This document shows positions 34,206-43,745 of a DNA stretch of 64,000 nucleotides, piece after piece. The position numbers and the translations under genes were made by a program. The notes beneath the pieces are model-generated. The model was not told the origin of the DNA. It searched no databases and was given only the letters and a program-made list of their open reading frames with translations. The DNA is from Bin94 sp965215535 (GTDB taxonomy: Bacteria; Gemmatimonadota; Gemmatimonadetes; Longimicrobiales; Gaopeijiaceae): assembly GCA_965215535.1 (NCBI GenBank), contig OZ244063.1, forward strand, positions 2,294,001-2,358,000, given 5' to 3'. The stretch's first letter is position 1. The number at the start of each line of letters is the position of its first letter.

Positions 34206-35495
34206 TCAGGCGCGCCCACCCGAAAGCTTCCCGGTCACCCGCCCCAGCGCGGCCACCGCCTCATCGAGTTGGCGCGTGGTCAAGTACGGCGCCGGCCCCA
34301 GACGGAGCACGCGGCCACGGGAATCGGCAAAGATGTCGCGCTCCCGCAATGCGGTGCAGATCTCTTCGGCGTGGGGAGTCCACAGCGGCAGAAATCCGCC
34401 CCTCTCCTCCAGCGGCACCCCATGGTCGCGACGCAGCAGGGCAGGATCCAGATCCAGCGCATCGATTCCTGCGGTCAGCCGTCGAAGCTGTGCCAGTCCG
34501 ATCTCGCGCAGCCGCAGGGGGTGCAGATCGTGCCGACGAAAGAAATCGAAGACCGCCGCCGCGCGGTAATGGCTGACCGGGTCGTAGGTGGAACCGGCAA
34601 AGCGAAGGTGCCCTTCGCCATAGGGAAATGCGCGCGCGCGATCACCCGAACGCTCTGTCGAAGTTGTCGCCAAGGTTCCGAATTCGGAAAACCAGCCGGT
34701 CAGCACGGGGCGCAGCCCACAGTCCCGCGGAAAGCGCAGAAAGCAGTTCCCTTCGCCCAACTGGCAGTACTTGTAGCCGCCACCGATCACATATGCGTTC
34801 TCAAGACCCAGCACCGTGACCGAGAAGGGCACCGCATTCAGCGAATGATAGGCATCGACCAGGAGCTCGGCCCCCACCCTGGCGCACGCTGCCGCCACCT
34901 CGCCCAACCCCTTTACAATGTGGGCATCGCGGTAGAGAACCGATGACACCAGCACGGCCGCCGTCCGGTCGTCCACCGCCGCGACGATGCGCTCGGCGAG
35001 CGTTGCAACCGGATCGTCTCCGGGGCGCGCATCCGTTGCCGCCGCCCCCCCTGCCTGGCCCGTTTCAACCCGCACCACCTCGATTCCTGCGGTCTCCAGA
35101 CGGTCAAGTTGCCGCCGAATCGTGTGGAATTCGCCGTCGGTCGTGACCAGCCGCGGGCGTTTGCCCAGGGGCAGCGCCGAGAGGAAGCGGATCAGCAGTT
35201 CGTGGGTGTTCTGTCCCAGCGCAATATGCCCCTCGCGGTCGTCCAGGAGCCGCCTGTACCCTGCCCGTACCCGGTCGGCCATGGCGAAGGCGCGCTCCCA
35301 TTTGTCGTCCACCCACGCGGCGGCATCATGCCAGGCCTGCTGTTGCGCCGCGAAGGCGACATCGGGCCACGCCTGGTGCGAATGTCCGGTCAGCAGAACC
35401 CGCTCGGCGACCCGAAAATGCGCATAGTGGCGCGCAAGACCACCCGCGCTATCCTCGCATCCATCTCCCCGGCCCCGCTCCTCTTCACTCCTCAC
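34206..35495 (-). CDS. kynU: Kynureninase-like PLP enzyme
   Basis: A 429-aa fold-type I PLP enzyme. 'LLTGHSHQAWPDVA' near the N-terminus, 'TTDGEFHTIRRQLDRL', 'LLVDAYHSLNAVPFSV' (PLP aspartate) and 'VIGGGYKYCQLGEGNCFLRFP' (PLP lysine near residue 240) follow kynureninase order. It should convert kynurenine to anthranilate and alanine. Its GTG start overlaps the stop of the tryptophan 2,3-dioxygenase gene by 4 nt (GTGA), which fixes the start and confirms the pathway. No kynurenine formamidase gene is seen nearby, so that step must be elsewhere. Confidence 0.88.
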   Translation of the reverse strand: MRSEEERGRGDGCEDSAGGLARHYAHFRVAERVLLTGHSHQAWPDVAFAAQQQAWHDAAAWVDDKWERAFAMADRVRAGYRRLLDDREGHIALGQNTHELLIRFLSALPLGKRPRLVTTDGEFHTIRRQLDRLETAGIEVVRVETGQAGGAAATDARPGDDPVATLAERIVAAVDDRTAAVLVSSVLYRDAHIVKGLGEVAAACARVGAELLVDAYHSLNAVPFSVTVLGLENAYVIGGGYKYCQLGEGNCFLRFPRDCGLRPVLTGWFSEFGTLATTSTERSGDRARAFPYGEGHLRFAGSTYDPVSHYRAAAVFDFFRRHDLHPLRLREIGLAQLRRLTAGIDALDLDPALLRRDHGVPLEERGGFLPLWTPHAEEICTALRERDIFADSRGRVLRLGPAPYLTTRQLDEAVAALGRVTGKLSGGRA

Positions 35496-36325
35496 AGCGC
35501 CGTTCTCATCTCCCAGAGATCGGGGAAGGCGGGGCGAAGCGTCGTGGCCAGATAGGCGACCCCCGCGCTGTTGCCGGTTCCCCGCTTGTTGCCGATTGTG
35601 CGCTCCGCCATCTTGACATGCCGGTAGCGCCACTCCTGGATTCCTTCGTCGAGATCGACAAGGCATTCGCACAGATTCACCAGTTCGGGGTCGGTCCGGT
35701 AGCCCTCGATCAGCACCCGCTGCACCCCCGGATCGCCCTTCACCGGCTGCGTGAGGTCGCGCTTCAGAGATTCTTCGGGAACCGGCAGTCCCCGTCCGTC
35801 CAGAAAGTGCAGGAAGGCATCCCAGAGCGTCGGGGCCTGGAGCCTCTGTCGCAATCGCCGCTGTTCGTCTTCGGCCGGAAACGACTTCAGAACCCGCGCA
35901 CGTTTCATTCCCAGCGCGAACTCCAGCTCGCGGAACTGCGCCGACTGAAAGCCGCTGGCCGTATCGAGGCGGTCGCGAAAGGACTCGAACTCGACCGGGG
36001 TCATGGTTTCGAGGATATCGAGCTGCGCCACCAGGACCTTCACGATCGAGCGCACCCGCTTGAGGGTGGCAGCCGCCCGCGCGCCGTCGCCCCGCATCAG
36101 CAGATTCTGTACATGGTCCAGCTCGTGGAGCGCGGCCTTGAACCAGAGCTCGTGAATCTGGTGAACGATGATGAAGATCATCTCGTCGTGTTCCGGTGGA
36201 TCGGCAAGGGGATGCTGCAACGAGAGCAGCTCGGGCAGCATGGCAAAGCGCCGGTAGTTCAGCGCATCGGGATCGGCCGGGGCTGGAGCGGATCGGGTCT
36301 GGACTTCATTGGCCGGGGGGGTCAT
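35492..36325 (-). CDS. kynA: Tryptophan 2,3-dioxygenase
   Basis: A 277-aa haem dioxygenase. 'DEMIFIIVHQIHELWFK' near residue 50 is the family's distal-side motif and 'YRHVKMAERTIGNKRGTG' near 240 carries the haem-binding histidine. The usual GTGGSSG loop is GTGNSAG here. It opens the indole ring of tryptophan to N-formylkynurenine. Length is normal. It overlaps the enoyl-CoA hydratase gene upstream (ATGA at 36322-36325) and the kynureninase gene downstream (GTGA), so the three enzymes are made together. Confidence 0.94.
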   Translation of the reverse strand: MTPPANEVQTRSAPAPADPDALNYRRFAMLPELLSLQHPLADPPEHDEMIFIIVHQIHELWFKAALHELDHVQNLLMRGDGARAAATLKRVRSIVKVLVAQLDILETMTPVEFESFRDRLDTASGFQSAQFRELEFALGMKRARVLKSFPAEDEQRRLRQRLQAPTLWDAFLHFLDGRGLPVPEESLKRDLTQPVKGDPGVQRVLIEGYRTDPELVNLCECLVDLDEGIQEWRYRHVKMAERTIGNKRGTGNSAGVAYLATTLRPAFPDLWEMRTAL

Positions 36326-37209
36326 TCCTCTTCGCTTCCTCTCTGGTGGATCTGCTCGTCTTTGCCTGCCGGGTCGCCCGCATCTGCCGGATCGTTCTCC
36401 TGACCACTCCGAAAATCCGGATTCAGCATGCACACCGCCTGCGTGCGCGCCTCTGCAGCGAGCGCCTCGGAAAGCTCCATATGCGCCTCCTCTTCCAGCG
36501 CTCTGCGCGTCATGCCAAGTGCAAACATCGGAGCGGCGGCCAGCTTCGTTGCCAGCGCCAGCGCTGCCTGCAGCTCGTCGCCATCGGCAACGACCCGGTT
36601 GCAGAGACCGATCCGGTGAGTCTCGGCGGCATCGATCGTCGCGCCTGTCAGCAGAAGTTCGCTCGCTCTCCCCAGCCCCACAATGCGGGGCAGCAGCCAG
36701 GCCACCCCCATCTCCGCCCCCGAGCACCCCGACGGCACAAAATCGCAGCAGATCCGCGCCGACGCACCCGCAACCCGCAGATCCGCAGCCAGGGCAAGCG
36801 CCATGCCCGCACCCGCCACCCGCCCCTGCAGCGCCGCAATCACCGGCATGTCGCAGCTCCGGATCGCCAGCGTGAGATTGCAGGCTCGCTGCGTATGCTC
36901 CAGAAGCTCCCGGAGATCGCGCCGGGTCAGCGCCGCCATTTCATCCGGGTCGTTCCCCACGCAAAAGTGGCGTCCCGCACCGGCAATCACCACCGCCCGC
37001 ACCGTGGGCTCGGCCTGCAGTGCGCGAAAGATCCGGTGCAGCTCGTCGTACGTCGCAGCGGTCAGGGCATTCGCCTGATCCGGGCGGTTCAGCGTCACCT
37101 GCGCCACCCCGGTCGCGTCATCGCGCCTGAGCCGAATGCCCGGAAGGGAAGCCGAAGCAGAGGTCGATTCGTTCACTGGCAATCCGATCTCCAACCCCTT
37201 CCTGTTCAT
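36322..37209 (-). CDS. Enoyl-CoA hydratase/isomerase family protein (crotonase)
   Basis: A 295-aa crotonase-fold protein. 'ATGVAQVTLNRPDQANAL' is the family start, 'GRHFCVGNDPDEMA' gives the first oxyanion-hole segment and 'ALQGRVAGAGMALALAADLRVA' the second. The C-terminal tail is charged. It is first in an operon with tryptophan 2,3-dioxygenase and kynureninase; a crotonase here suggests that anthranilate or another product is processed as a CoA thioester, which is inference. I chose MNRKGLEIGL; GTG 27 nt downstream is possible. The divergent FMN reductase gene starts 214 nt away. Confidence 0.87.
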   Translation of the reverse strand: MNRKGLEIGLPVNESTSASASLPGIRLRRDDATGVAQVTLNRPDQANALTAATYDELHRIFRALQAEPTVRAVVIAGAGRHFCVGNDPDEMAALTRRDLRELLEHTQRACNLTLAIRSCDMPVIAALQGRVAGAGMALALAADLRVAGASARICCDFVPSGCSGAEMGVAWLLPRIVGLGRASELLLTGATIDAAETHRIGLCNRVVADGDELQAALALATKLAAAPMFALGMTRRALEEEAHMELSEALAAEARTQAVCMLNPDFRSGQENDPADAGDPAGKDEQIHQRGSEEE

Positions 37210-37422
37210 GTCGTCCGCGGCCCCTTCGCATCGTTCACGGCGCTGCCGCAAACCCGGACCGGCGGCGGCGGACAGAGCTCCGACAGGCGTCGCGCGACCT
37301 CTTCCGGGATGCCATTCAACCGCTTTGCCGGGCAATGCCAACCGATTTCGATTATCCTACCCCCTTCCCCCGCAAGAGTGAACCCCAACGGCCCACTGCG
37401 CACTCCTCTCCAGGTGACCTGC

Positions 37423-38016
37423 ATGAACGATCCTGTCCGAATTCCCGTCCTCGTCGGTTCGGTCCGGCGCGGACGCCACTCGATCCGGGTCGCGCGCTTT
37501 GCCAGCGACCGCCTGGCACGGGCCGGCGCCCATGCTCCGCTCCTCGATCTGGCCGAAATCAATCTTCCCATCATGGAGGAACGGCTTCACATGCGCGACG
37601 ATCCGCCCCCGGGACTGGCCGGCTTCGCCGACGCGATTCGCACATCCGATGGCGTGGTTGTCATCAGCCCCGAATATCACGGCTCTCTGCCAGGCGTGCT
37701 CAAGAATGCGCTCGACTATATCCGCGGCGAATGGCAACGGAAACCGGTGGGCATTGTGACTCTGTCGAGCGGCTCCTTCGGCGGCGTTCTGGTGCACAAT
37801 CATCTGCAACTGCTGCTGCTGCGGGTGGGGGCGCTTCCGGTTGCGGGAATGCCGGTGTCGAACGTGGGGACCAGCTTCTCGGCCGGGGGCGAAGCGCTCG
37901 ATGAGCGGTACGAGAAGAACTTCGGACGCTTTGTCGAAACGCTTCTCTGGTATGTGCGCGCGATCGGCAGGGCGGTGGCCGCCGAGTCCGCAGAGCGCCC
38001 ACCGGCGGCGGGGTAG
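37423..38016 (+). CDS. NAD(P)H-dependent FMN reductase
   Basis: A 197-aa flavodoxin-fold protein. 'VLVGSVRRGRHSIRVARF' is the FMN phosphate loop and 'VVVISPEYHGSLPGVLKNALDYI' is the hallmark SPEYxGSxPGxLKNxxD motif. It reduces FMN or quinones with NAD(P)H in the cytoplasm. The ATG chosen gives MNDPVRIPVLVGS, the usual N-terminus. The MetRS gene begins 5 nt after the stop, so the two are cotranscribed although the functions are unrelated. Confidence 0.92.
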   Translation: MNDPVRIPVLVGSVRRGRHSIRVARFASDRLARAGAHAPLLDLAEINLPIMEERLHMRDDPPPGLAGFADAIRTSDGVVVISPEYHGSLPGVLKNALDYIRGEWQRKPVGIVTLSSGSFGGVLVHNHLQLLLLRVGALPVAGMPVSNVGTSFSAGGEALDERYEKNFGRFVETLLWYVRAIGRAVAAESAERPPAAG

Positions 38017-38020
38017 CTCC

Positions 38021-39553
38021 GTGGGATCCTTCTATCTGACCACGCCGATCTATTACGCATCGGGCGAACCCCATATCGGCCATGCCTATACAACCATTCT
38101 GGCCGATGTTCTTGCGCGCTACCGCCGCCGCGCAGGCGACGATGTTCTCTTTCTGACCGGAACCGACGAACACGGCCAGAAGATTCAGGAGGCTGCCGCG
38201 GCCGAGGGGCTTGCTCCGATCGAGCTCTGCGACCTGATGGCGGGGCGCTTTGCCGCCGCGTGGAGCGAACTCGGGATCTCGCACGACCGCTTCATTCGCA
38301 CAACCGAGAGCCGCCATGTCGCCGTGGTCGGTGCGCTCTTGGAGCGTCTGCGCGCCAATGGCCATATCTACGAAGCCGAATACACGGGCTGGTATTCGGT
38401 CAGCCAGGAGCGCTACTTCACCGACAGGGAGATCGGGGCCGATCGCGTCGATCCGATCTCGGGTGCGCTGGTGGTGCGGATTCGCGAAAAAAACTGGTTC
38501 TTTCGCATGAGCGGCTTTCAGGAACGACTGATTCGCCATATTGAAGACAATCCCGAATGGATTGTGCCCGCTGCGCGCCGCAACGAGGTGCTCGGGTTTC
38601 TTGCCCAACCTCTTGAGGATCTTTCAATTTCGCGTCCGCGCAAGCGCATTCACTGGGGCATTCCCCTGCCCTGGGATTCCGACCAGGTGACCTATGTATG
38701 GGTGGATGCGCTGACCAACTATGTCACCGCTGCAGGCGCCATCGACCCCGATGCTGCGCCGGATGCACAGGGATTCGGCACGCTTCGTCCCTCGCGCTGG
38801 CCCGCCGATCTTCATCTGATGGGCAAGGACATTATCACCACCCATGCGGTCTATTGGCCTACCCTGCTCATGGGCGCCGACCTTCCGCTGCCCCGCAAAA
38901 TTCTGGCGCATGGCTGGTGGGTTGTGGGCGATGCCAAGATGTCCAAGTCGGTCGGCAATGTCATCGATCCCCTGGCGCTCTCGGAACGCTTTGGCGTCGA
39001 TGCGGTTCGCTGGTATCTGATGCGCGAAATGCCAACCGGCCAGGACGCATCCTATACACCCGAACGATTCCTGATCCGCTATGGCGAATTGAGCAACATT
39101 CTGGGGAATCTGGCCCACCGCACCCTCTCGATGATTCGGCGCTACCGGGACGGCGTTGTGCCGAACGCACCCGCCGATGGACTGAAGCGCGACATCGCCA
39201 CTGCCATGGAGGGCTACCGCAGCGGGCTCGAAGGATACCGCCTGCACGAGGGGTTCGCCGCCGCCATGGACCTTGCGCGGGCGGCCAACGGCTTTATCGA
39301 GGCGCGTGAACCGTGGGCACTGGCCCGGCAACCCGATCGCGCCAACGAGCTCGACAGCACCCTCGCGACCCTGGCCTTTGCCCTGGCCGTCCTCGCCTGT
39401 CTCTTCGAGCCGGTGACGCCGCAGAAGTCCGCAGAGCTGGCCGGGCGGCTGGGACTCGACCGGGTGCCGCTCTTTGGCGAACTGGACGACATCGCGATCC
39501 CGGGCGCCACAATCGATGTCGGCAAACCGCTCTTTCCCCGGATCGAAGGGTAG
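38021..39553 (+). CDS. metG: Methionyl-tRNA synthetase
   Basis: A 510-aa class I synthetase. HIGH is in 'GEPHIGHAYTTILADVLARY' near residue 20 and KMSKS in 'GDAKMSKSVGNVIDPLAL' near residue 305. The connective peptide lacks a full four-cysteine zinc knuckle ('TGWYSVSQERYFTD'), and the C-terminal tRNA-binding EMAP domain found in longer versions is missing, so it is the short form. It charges tRNA-Met. The GTG start lies 4 nt after the FMN reductase stop; a longer frame into that gene is not needed because the HIGH motif begins at the usual distance. Confidence 0.95.
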   Translation: MGSFYLTTPIYYASGEPHIGHAYTTILADVLARYRRRAGDDVLFLTGTDEHGQKIQEAAAAEGLAPIELCDLMAGRFAAAWSELGISHDRFIRTTESRHVAVVGALLERLRANGHIYEAEYTGWYSVSQERYFTDREIGADRVDPISGALVVRIREKNWFFRMSGFQERLIRHIEDNPEWIVPAARRNEVLGFLAQPLEDLSISRPRKRIHWGIPLPWDSDQVTYVWVDALTNYVTAAGAIDPDAAPDAQGFGTLRPSRWPADLHLMGKDIITTHAVYWPTLLMGADLPLPRKILAHGWWVVGDAKMSKSVGNVIDPLALSERFGVDAVRWYLMREMPTGQDASYTPERFLIRYGELSNILGNLAHRTLSMIRRYRDGVVPNAPADGLKRDIATAMEGYRSGLEGYRLHEGFAAAMDLARAANGFIEAREPWALARQPDRANELDSTLATLAFALAVLACLFEPVTPQKSAELAGRLGLDRVPLFGELDDIAIPGATIDVGKPLFPRIEG

Positions 39554-39838
39554 CGAACCCGCAGCGCAGAGAGCTTCGCGCCGCTTGAATTCTTCAAGAA
39601 GATAGCCAAAATCACCTGCGGGTCGCCCCCATACGGCAATGTTCACTGCAGATGCCGGGATCTTGGCGCAAAGTGGGCCAATGCGGGCTCAATTTGAGGC
39701 ATTGTGACAGAATTGTTACACCATGGAGATTGCACCGCTACCCGATTCCGGAGAATTGACCTCTGTCAGAGATGGTTCTGCGGCATCGAGTTCGCCGATC
39801 GGTCGCCGCTCGCGCCACCGCAAACCCAGGAGTCCAGA

Positions 39839-40402
39839 TTGTTTCCGGAACAACCCTCCAATCTGCTTCCTCTCCTGACTCAATCCCGCCCCGCATCTCC
39901 CTGCACTGCACAGGATCTTGCCACTGCCCTCCATCGCCTTCACCGCGTAGGGGTCAGGCGCGGCTTTCTTTTGGTGGCTCCGACCCGCATTGCCGACCGG
40001 GCACCTGTCCATGTCCCTGCACAGGGCAACCGCGATGAAGAGTGGTGGGCGCATCTCTGCGAGCGCATCGGCAGCCGGAGTCGCCTTGCAGTTGTTCTGA
40101 TCGAGGCATCGGCGCGCGGCCTTGACCTGCATCGGGTGCAAGGCCGGATCAATGGCCGGGGAGCGCGCAGAGTTGTGATTCCCGACGCTGCATCGTGGTC
40201 CCGGGCAACGCCCTCCGAACGCACGGCTCTCCTGGAAATCGCGCGCGGCCTCTGCACCGACGATCAGGGCCTGGTGGCCAAAGCCTTCGCCACCCACACC
40301 CCCGCATACGGCTCCGCCGAAACCGCAAACGCGATTCGGCACGACACCCTGGACGACCTTCTTTTGCGTCCCGAACCGGCGGCGCTGGCCTTTACGGCGT
40401 AG
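39839..40402 (+). CDS. Unknown 187-aa protein, TTG start with strong RBS
   Basis: I do not recognise this protein. The frame is open from 39704 (GTG), but a TTG at 39839 has AGGAG six nt upstream (39828-39832), so I place the start there. The product has a basic N-terminal half ('DLATALHRLHRVGVRRGFLLVAPTRI') and a middle with 'RLAVVLIEASARGLDLHRVQGRINGR', then an acidic C-terminus. Codon use fits the neighbours, which supports it being coding. No signal peptide or membrane segment. It follows metG by 285 nt and may have its own promoter. Confidence 0.5.
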   Translation: MFPEQPSNLLPLLTQSRPASPCTAQDLATALHRLHRVGVRRGFLLVAPTRIADRAPVHVPAQGNRDEEWWAHLCERIGSRSRLAVVLIEASARGLDLHRVQGRINGRGARRVVIPDAASWSRATPSERTALLEIARGLCTDDQGLVAKAFATHTPAYGSAETANAIRHDTLDDLLLRPEPAALAFTA

Positions 40403-40607
40403 ACGGGCCGCGCTCGGAGCGATTGCCTCCGGTGAGGAAATCGAGGCAAATTACCGCGCGGCGGAGATGTTCGCCAATCCTCCCGGCATCGGATATCCGC
40501 CCCTTTTCGAGTGCATTGCAAGTGGCGATTACAGTATCGCCGTGTGATCGACGAAGGCGCCCCTGTCATCCTGTTGCGATCGTGCGCCTATTGCAATTGC
40601 GCGTCAT

Positions 40608-40619
40608 TCACATATGTGA
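40608..40619. promoter_or_regulatory. TCACATATGTGA palindrome between convergent genes
   Basis: A perfect 12-bp palindrome, 28 nt downstream of the amidohydrolase stop on the minus strand and about 200 nt after the unknown gene on the plus strand. It resembles sites of FNR/CRP-like or TetR-like dimers but lies at 3' ends. Function unknown. Confidence 0.3.
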
Positions 40620-40647
40620 CGCTCCAGCGATGGACTACCCACAATCT

Positions 40648-42378
40648 CTACCGCACAAAGCGAATGTTGCCGCCCACGATCGTCATGTCCACACGCGCGC
40701 TGGCCAGTTCGGCGTCGGGAATGTCGAGAATGTTGCGGTCGAGAATGGTGATGTCGCCCAGCTTGCCAACCTCGATTGAGCCCTTGAGATCTTCCTCGAA
40801 GGCTGCAATGGCGTTGTTGATGGTGTAGCTGCGCAGGGCTTCGGTGCGGGTCATGCTCTGTTCGGGATAGTGTATGGCGCCATCGGCGCTGCGACGGGTG
40901 ATCGAGGCGCGGAAGTTGGCCAGGGGATCAATGTTCTCGACGGGAACGTCGGTGCCGTTGTTGATCAGAACGCCGGCCTCCATGAAGGACCGCCAGAGGT
41001 AGCTGCGGTCGCGGGTACGGTTGGAGCCCAGGCGCAGGGGAATCCAGGGGAAGTCGGAGGTGGCGTGAACGCCCTGCATGGAGGCGATGATGCCCAGATC
41101 GGCAAAGCGGGGGATGTCGTCGGGGTGAACGTGTTGTGCATGTTCGATGCGCCAGCGAAGGTCGGCGGGCGAGCCTGCGGAATCGAAGACGGCCGCATAG
41201 ATGTCGAGCACTTCGCGGTTGGCGCGGTCGCCGATGGCATGGGTGTTGACCTGAAACCCGTGCCGAATCGCAACATGAGCGGTGCCGGTAATGTCTTCGA
41301 CCGTTTCCAGAACCAGCCCGATCGAGGATTCCATGTCGGCATAGGGTTCGAGGAGCCAGGCGCCGTGCGATCCGAGCGCCCCGTCGATCTGGCGCTTGAT
41401 GGAGCGAATGGCAAGGTAGTCGTCGCCCTCGGCAGGCATGTAGTAGTCGGACAGACGGGCGTCCATCTCTTCGTTGGAGTGACCGCGCACCATGATATAG
41501 AGCCGCACCGGAAGTCCGCCCTCGGCCTCCAGGGCAAGGAGCCGATCGATGGTCGGAAAGCCGCTGCCCGCATCGTGGAAGGAGGTGACGCCCTTGGAGA
41601 GCGCCTCTTCGGCGGCCAGGCGCACTTCGCGACGGAACTGGGCCTCGATCTCGGCCTCGGTGCGACCCAGTTGCGAATCGGCGAAGGCTCCGGCAACGGG
41701 ACGATCGGCGGTTTCGCGCAGAAGCCCGGTCAGTTCGCCCTCGGCGTCGCGCACAAGCTCGCCCCCGGGCGGCGGTTCCGAGTTGCGGTCGTACCCGGCG
41801 GCGGCCAGGGCGGCGGCATTGGCAAAGGATGCATGACCCGATGCATGGCCCAGAAGAACGGGATTGTCGGGGCTGACCGCCGAGAGCGATGCATGGGTGG
41901 GGTTGCCCTCGACCGCCGGCTCCGGGGGACGATCCCATTTTTCCTGGTGCCAGCCGCGCCCGCGAATCCACTCGCCCGGTTCGGCTTCGGCCACCGCCTC
42001 GGCCACCATGGCCACGATTTCATCCCAGTTGGCAACCCCGGCGAGATCGAGGATCGTCTTGCTGTTGCCCAGACTCATGTAGTGGCCGTGCCCCTCGATA
42101 AAGCCGGGAATGGCGAGTCGCCCCCCGAGCTCGACGATTTCGGTTGCATTGCCGGCGAGCGCATCCACCTCTTCATTGCTGCCCACCGCCACAATCCACC
42201 CGTCGTCGATGGCAACCGCTTCGGCCATTGTATTGTCGGCGTCCACAGTGGCGACAAAGCCGCCGCGCAGAATGAGGTCGGGGCCGGGTGCGGTGTCGGG
42301 TGCGGCGTCGGGGGCGCAGGCAGAGGCGCCGAAGAGGGCGGCCGCGCCGAGGGCGAAGATCGGTCGATCGATCATCAT
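40648..42378 (-). CDS. Exported amidohydrolase (YtcJ/Amidohydrolase_3-like)
   Basis: A 576-aa lipoprotein: residues 1-19 form a signal ending in the lipobox ASAC. The mature enzyme is an amidohydrolase of the YtcJ type: 'IPGFIEGHGHYMSLG' (HxH metal motif near residue 90), 'GVTSFHDAGSGF', 'VNTHAIGDRANREVL' and 'RIEHAQHVHPDDI' (metal histidines), and a C-terminal 'GSIEVGKLGDITILDRNI' typical of the composite domain. Members hydrolyse C-N bonds in N-formyl, carbamate or related compounds; here it acts outside the cytoplasm. It is followed upstream by the SDR gene, 49 nt away, in the same direction, so both may be in one transcript. Confidence 0.9.
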   Translation of the reverse strand: MMIDRPIFALGAAALFGASACAPDAAPDTAPGPDLILRGGFVATVDADNTMAEAVAIDDGWIVAVGSNEEVDALAGNATEIVELGGRLAIPGFIEGHGHYMSLGNSKTILDLAGVANWDEIVAMVAEAVAEAEPGEWIRGRGWHQEKWDRPPEPAVEGNPTHASLSAVSPDNPVLLGHASGHASFANAAALAAAGYDRNSEPPPGGELVRDAEGELTGLLRETADRPVAGAFADSQLGRTEAEIEAQFRREVRLAAEEALSKGVTSFHDAGSGFPTIDRLLALEAEGGLPVRLYIMVRGHSNEEMDARLSDYYMPAEGDDYLAIRSIKRQIDGALGSHGAWLLEPYADMESSIGLVLETVEDITGTAHVAIRHGFQVNTHAIGDRANREVLDIYAAVFDSAGSPADLRWRIEHAQHVHPDDIPRFADLGIIASMQGVHATSDFPWIPLRLGSNRTRDRSYLWRSFMEAGVLINNGTDVPVENIDPLANFRASITRRSADGAIHYPEQSMTRTEALRSYTINNAIAAFEEDLKGSIEVGKLGDITILDRNILDIPDAELASARVDMTIVGGNIRFVR

Positions 42379-42427
42379 CTTTATGATTATTCCCAGTTCA
42401 TGGGTGTCGATTTGTGAGCGTTCTGCT

Positions 42428-43609
42428 TCAGGGCTGTCCCTGCGCGGCATGCCACGCCGCCAGCACTTCGGCTTCGCGCTCGGCGCTGATTCCGGCGCGC
42501 AGTTCGGCCTGGCGTTCGGGAGAACGCGAGAAGTGGTATTCCAGGGTGGCGGCCGTGGTGTCGGCCAGAGAGCGGAAGGTCAGCCCCTTTTCGACCTCGG
42601 GCGTGAGATCGAAGCGGGCAAATCCCTCGAATCCGTCGCGGGCGGGGCGCCAGACCGGCATCTCGGCATAGGGGCGCAACCCCGCCTCGATGGCAAAATC
42701 GGTCTCGACCCAGGTGAAGGTGGTCTCGGCGGTCGTCACGGCGCGAATTCCATAGAGCAGCTCGGTCATGGGGCGCGGCGTGCGCGGTCCCACCACATTC
42801 CAGGTGCCCGCTTCCTGCATCTCGGCCATGCGGATCAGCCATTCGCCGAAGTCGCGCACATCGATGATCTGCACCGGATCGGTGCCGTCGCCGGGAGCCA
42901 GAACCTCGCCGCCCCGGTGAATGCGAACGGGCCAGTAGGTAAAGCGATCGGTGGTGTCGCCGGGACCGATAATCAGGCCGGGCCGAAAGATCAGGCTGCG
43001 CTCCTCGCCGAAGATGTCGCGCGCATGCTGCTCGGCCAGCGCCTTGGCCAGACCATAGGGAAGCCGCTCCGCACCCGGCTCCACGCCGGCGCTTTCATGG
43101 GTCCAGACCGGGGCTGCGGTCGACATCGGAATCCGGCTGGTGTCGGCATAGACCGAGCGCGTCGAGACGAAGATGTAGCGCCCCACCGAATCGCGCAGAA
43201 GATTGGCGCTGCGCTCGACCCAGGCGGGATTGATGGCGGAGTTGTCGATGACCACATCCCAGGAGCGCCCCTCGAGCGCCGAGAGGTTGTCGTTGCGGTC
43301 GCCGATCAGCTTCTCCAGATCGGGAAAGAGGTGGGTGTTGGTGCGCCCCCGGTTGAACAGGGTGATTTCGTGGCCGCGCGCCAGGGCGTATTCGATCTGA
43401 TGCGGACCGATGAAGTTGGTGCCGCCCAGAATGAGGATGCGAAGCGGATTGCCAACCCGATCCTGCCCGGCCGCACCCGCAGCCGCGTCGCCCTCGGCAT
43501 TCATGGCGGCCTCATTGGTCTCGCCCGGGGTGCCGCATCCGGTCAGCGCCAGCGCTCCAGCCCCGGCCGCCGCCGTCGTCTTCAGAAAATCGCGTCGATT
43601 CGTTGCCAT
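42428..43609 (-). CDS. Tat-exported NAD-dependent epimerase/dehydratase (paralogue A)
   Basis: A 393-aa protein beginning MATNRRDFLKTTAAAGAGAL with a lipobox-like LTGC at residue 25. The mature part is an extended SDR: 'RILILGGTNFIGPH' (GGTxFIG NAD-binding), 'GDRNDNLSALEGRSWDVVID', and YGLAK, the YxxxK catalytic pair near residue 185. Motifs 'GLIIGPGDTTDRFTYWPVRIHRGGEVLAPGDG' are shared almost word for word with the gene at 45974-47272. Export with NAD bound through Tat is implied. It sits beside an ABC-2 exporter and the exported amidohydrolase; the substrate is unknown. Confidence 0.87.
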   Translation of the reverse strand: MATNRRDFLKTTAAAGAGALALTGCGTPGETNEAAMNAEGDAAAGAAGQDRVGNPLRILILGGTNFIGPHQIEYALARGHEITLFNRGRTNTHLFPDLEKLIGDRNDNLSALEGRSWDVVIDNSAINPAWVERSANLLRDSVGRYIFVSTRSVYADTSRIPMSTAAPVWTHESAGVEPGAERLPYGLAKALAEQHARDIFGEERSLIFRPGLIIGPGDTTDRFTYWPVRIHRGGEVLAPGDGTDPVQIIDVRDFGEWLIRMAEMQEAGTWNVVGPRTPRPMTELLYGIRAVTTAETTFTWVETDFAIEAGLRPYAEMPVWRPARDGFEGFARFDLTPEVEKGLTFRSLADTTAATLEYHFSRSPERQAELRAGISAEREAEVLAAWHAAQGQP

Positions 43610-43745
43610 GATTGATTTCTGTCCGATCATTGTGAATTGTTCATGTTGAGGGTTTTGCCCATCCGGTTGTGGCCGCGCCGGCGAATCTCGCACGCGCGCA
43701 AAAGGCGCAGCGCGAAGTGCCTCCGAATGACCGAAACTCGCAGCG

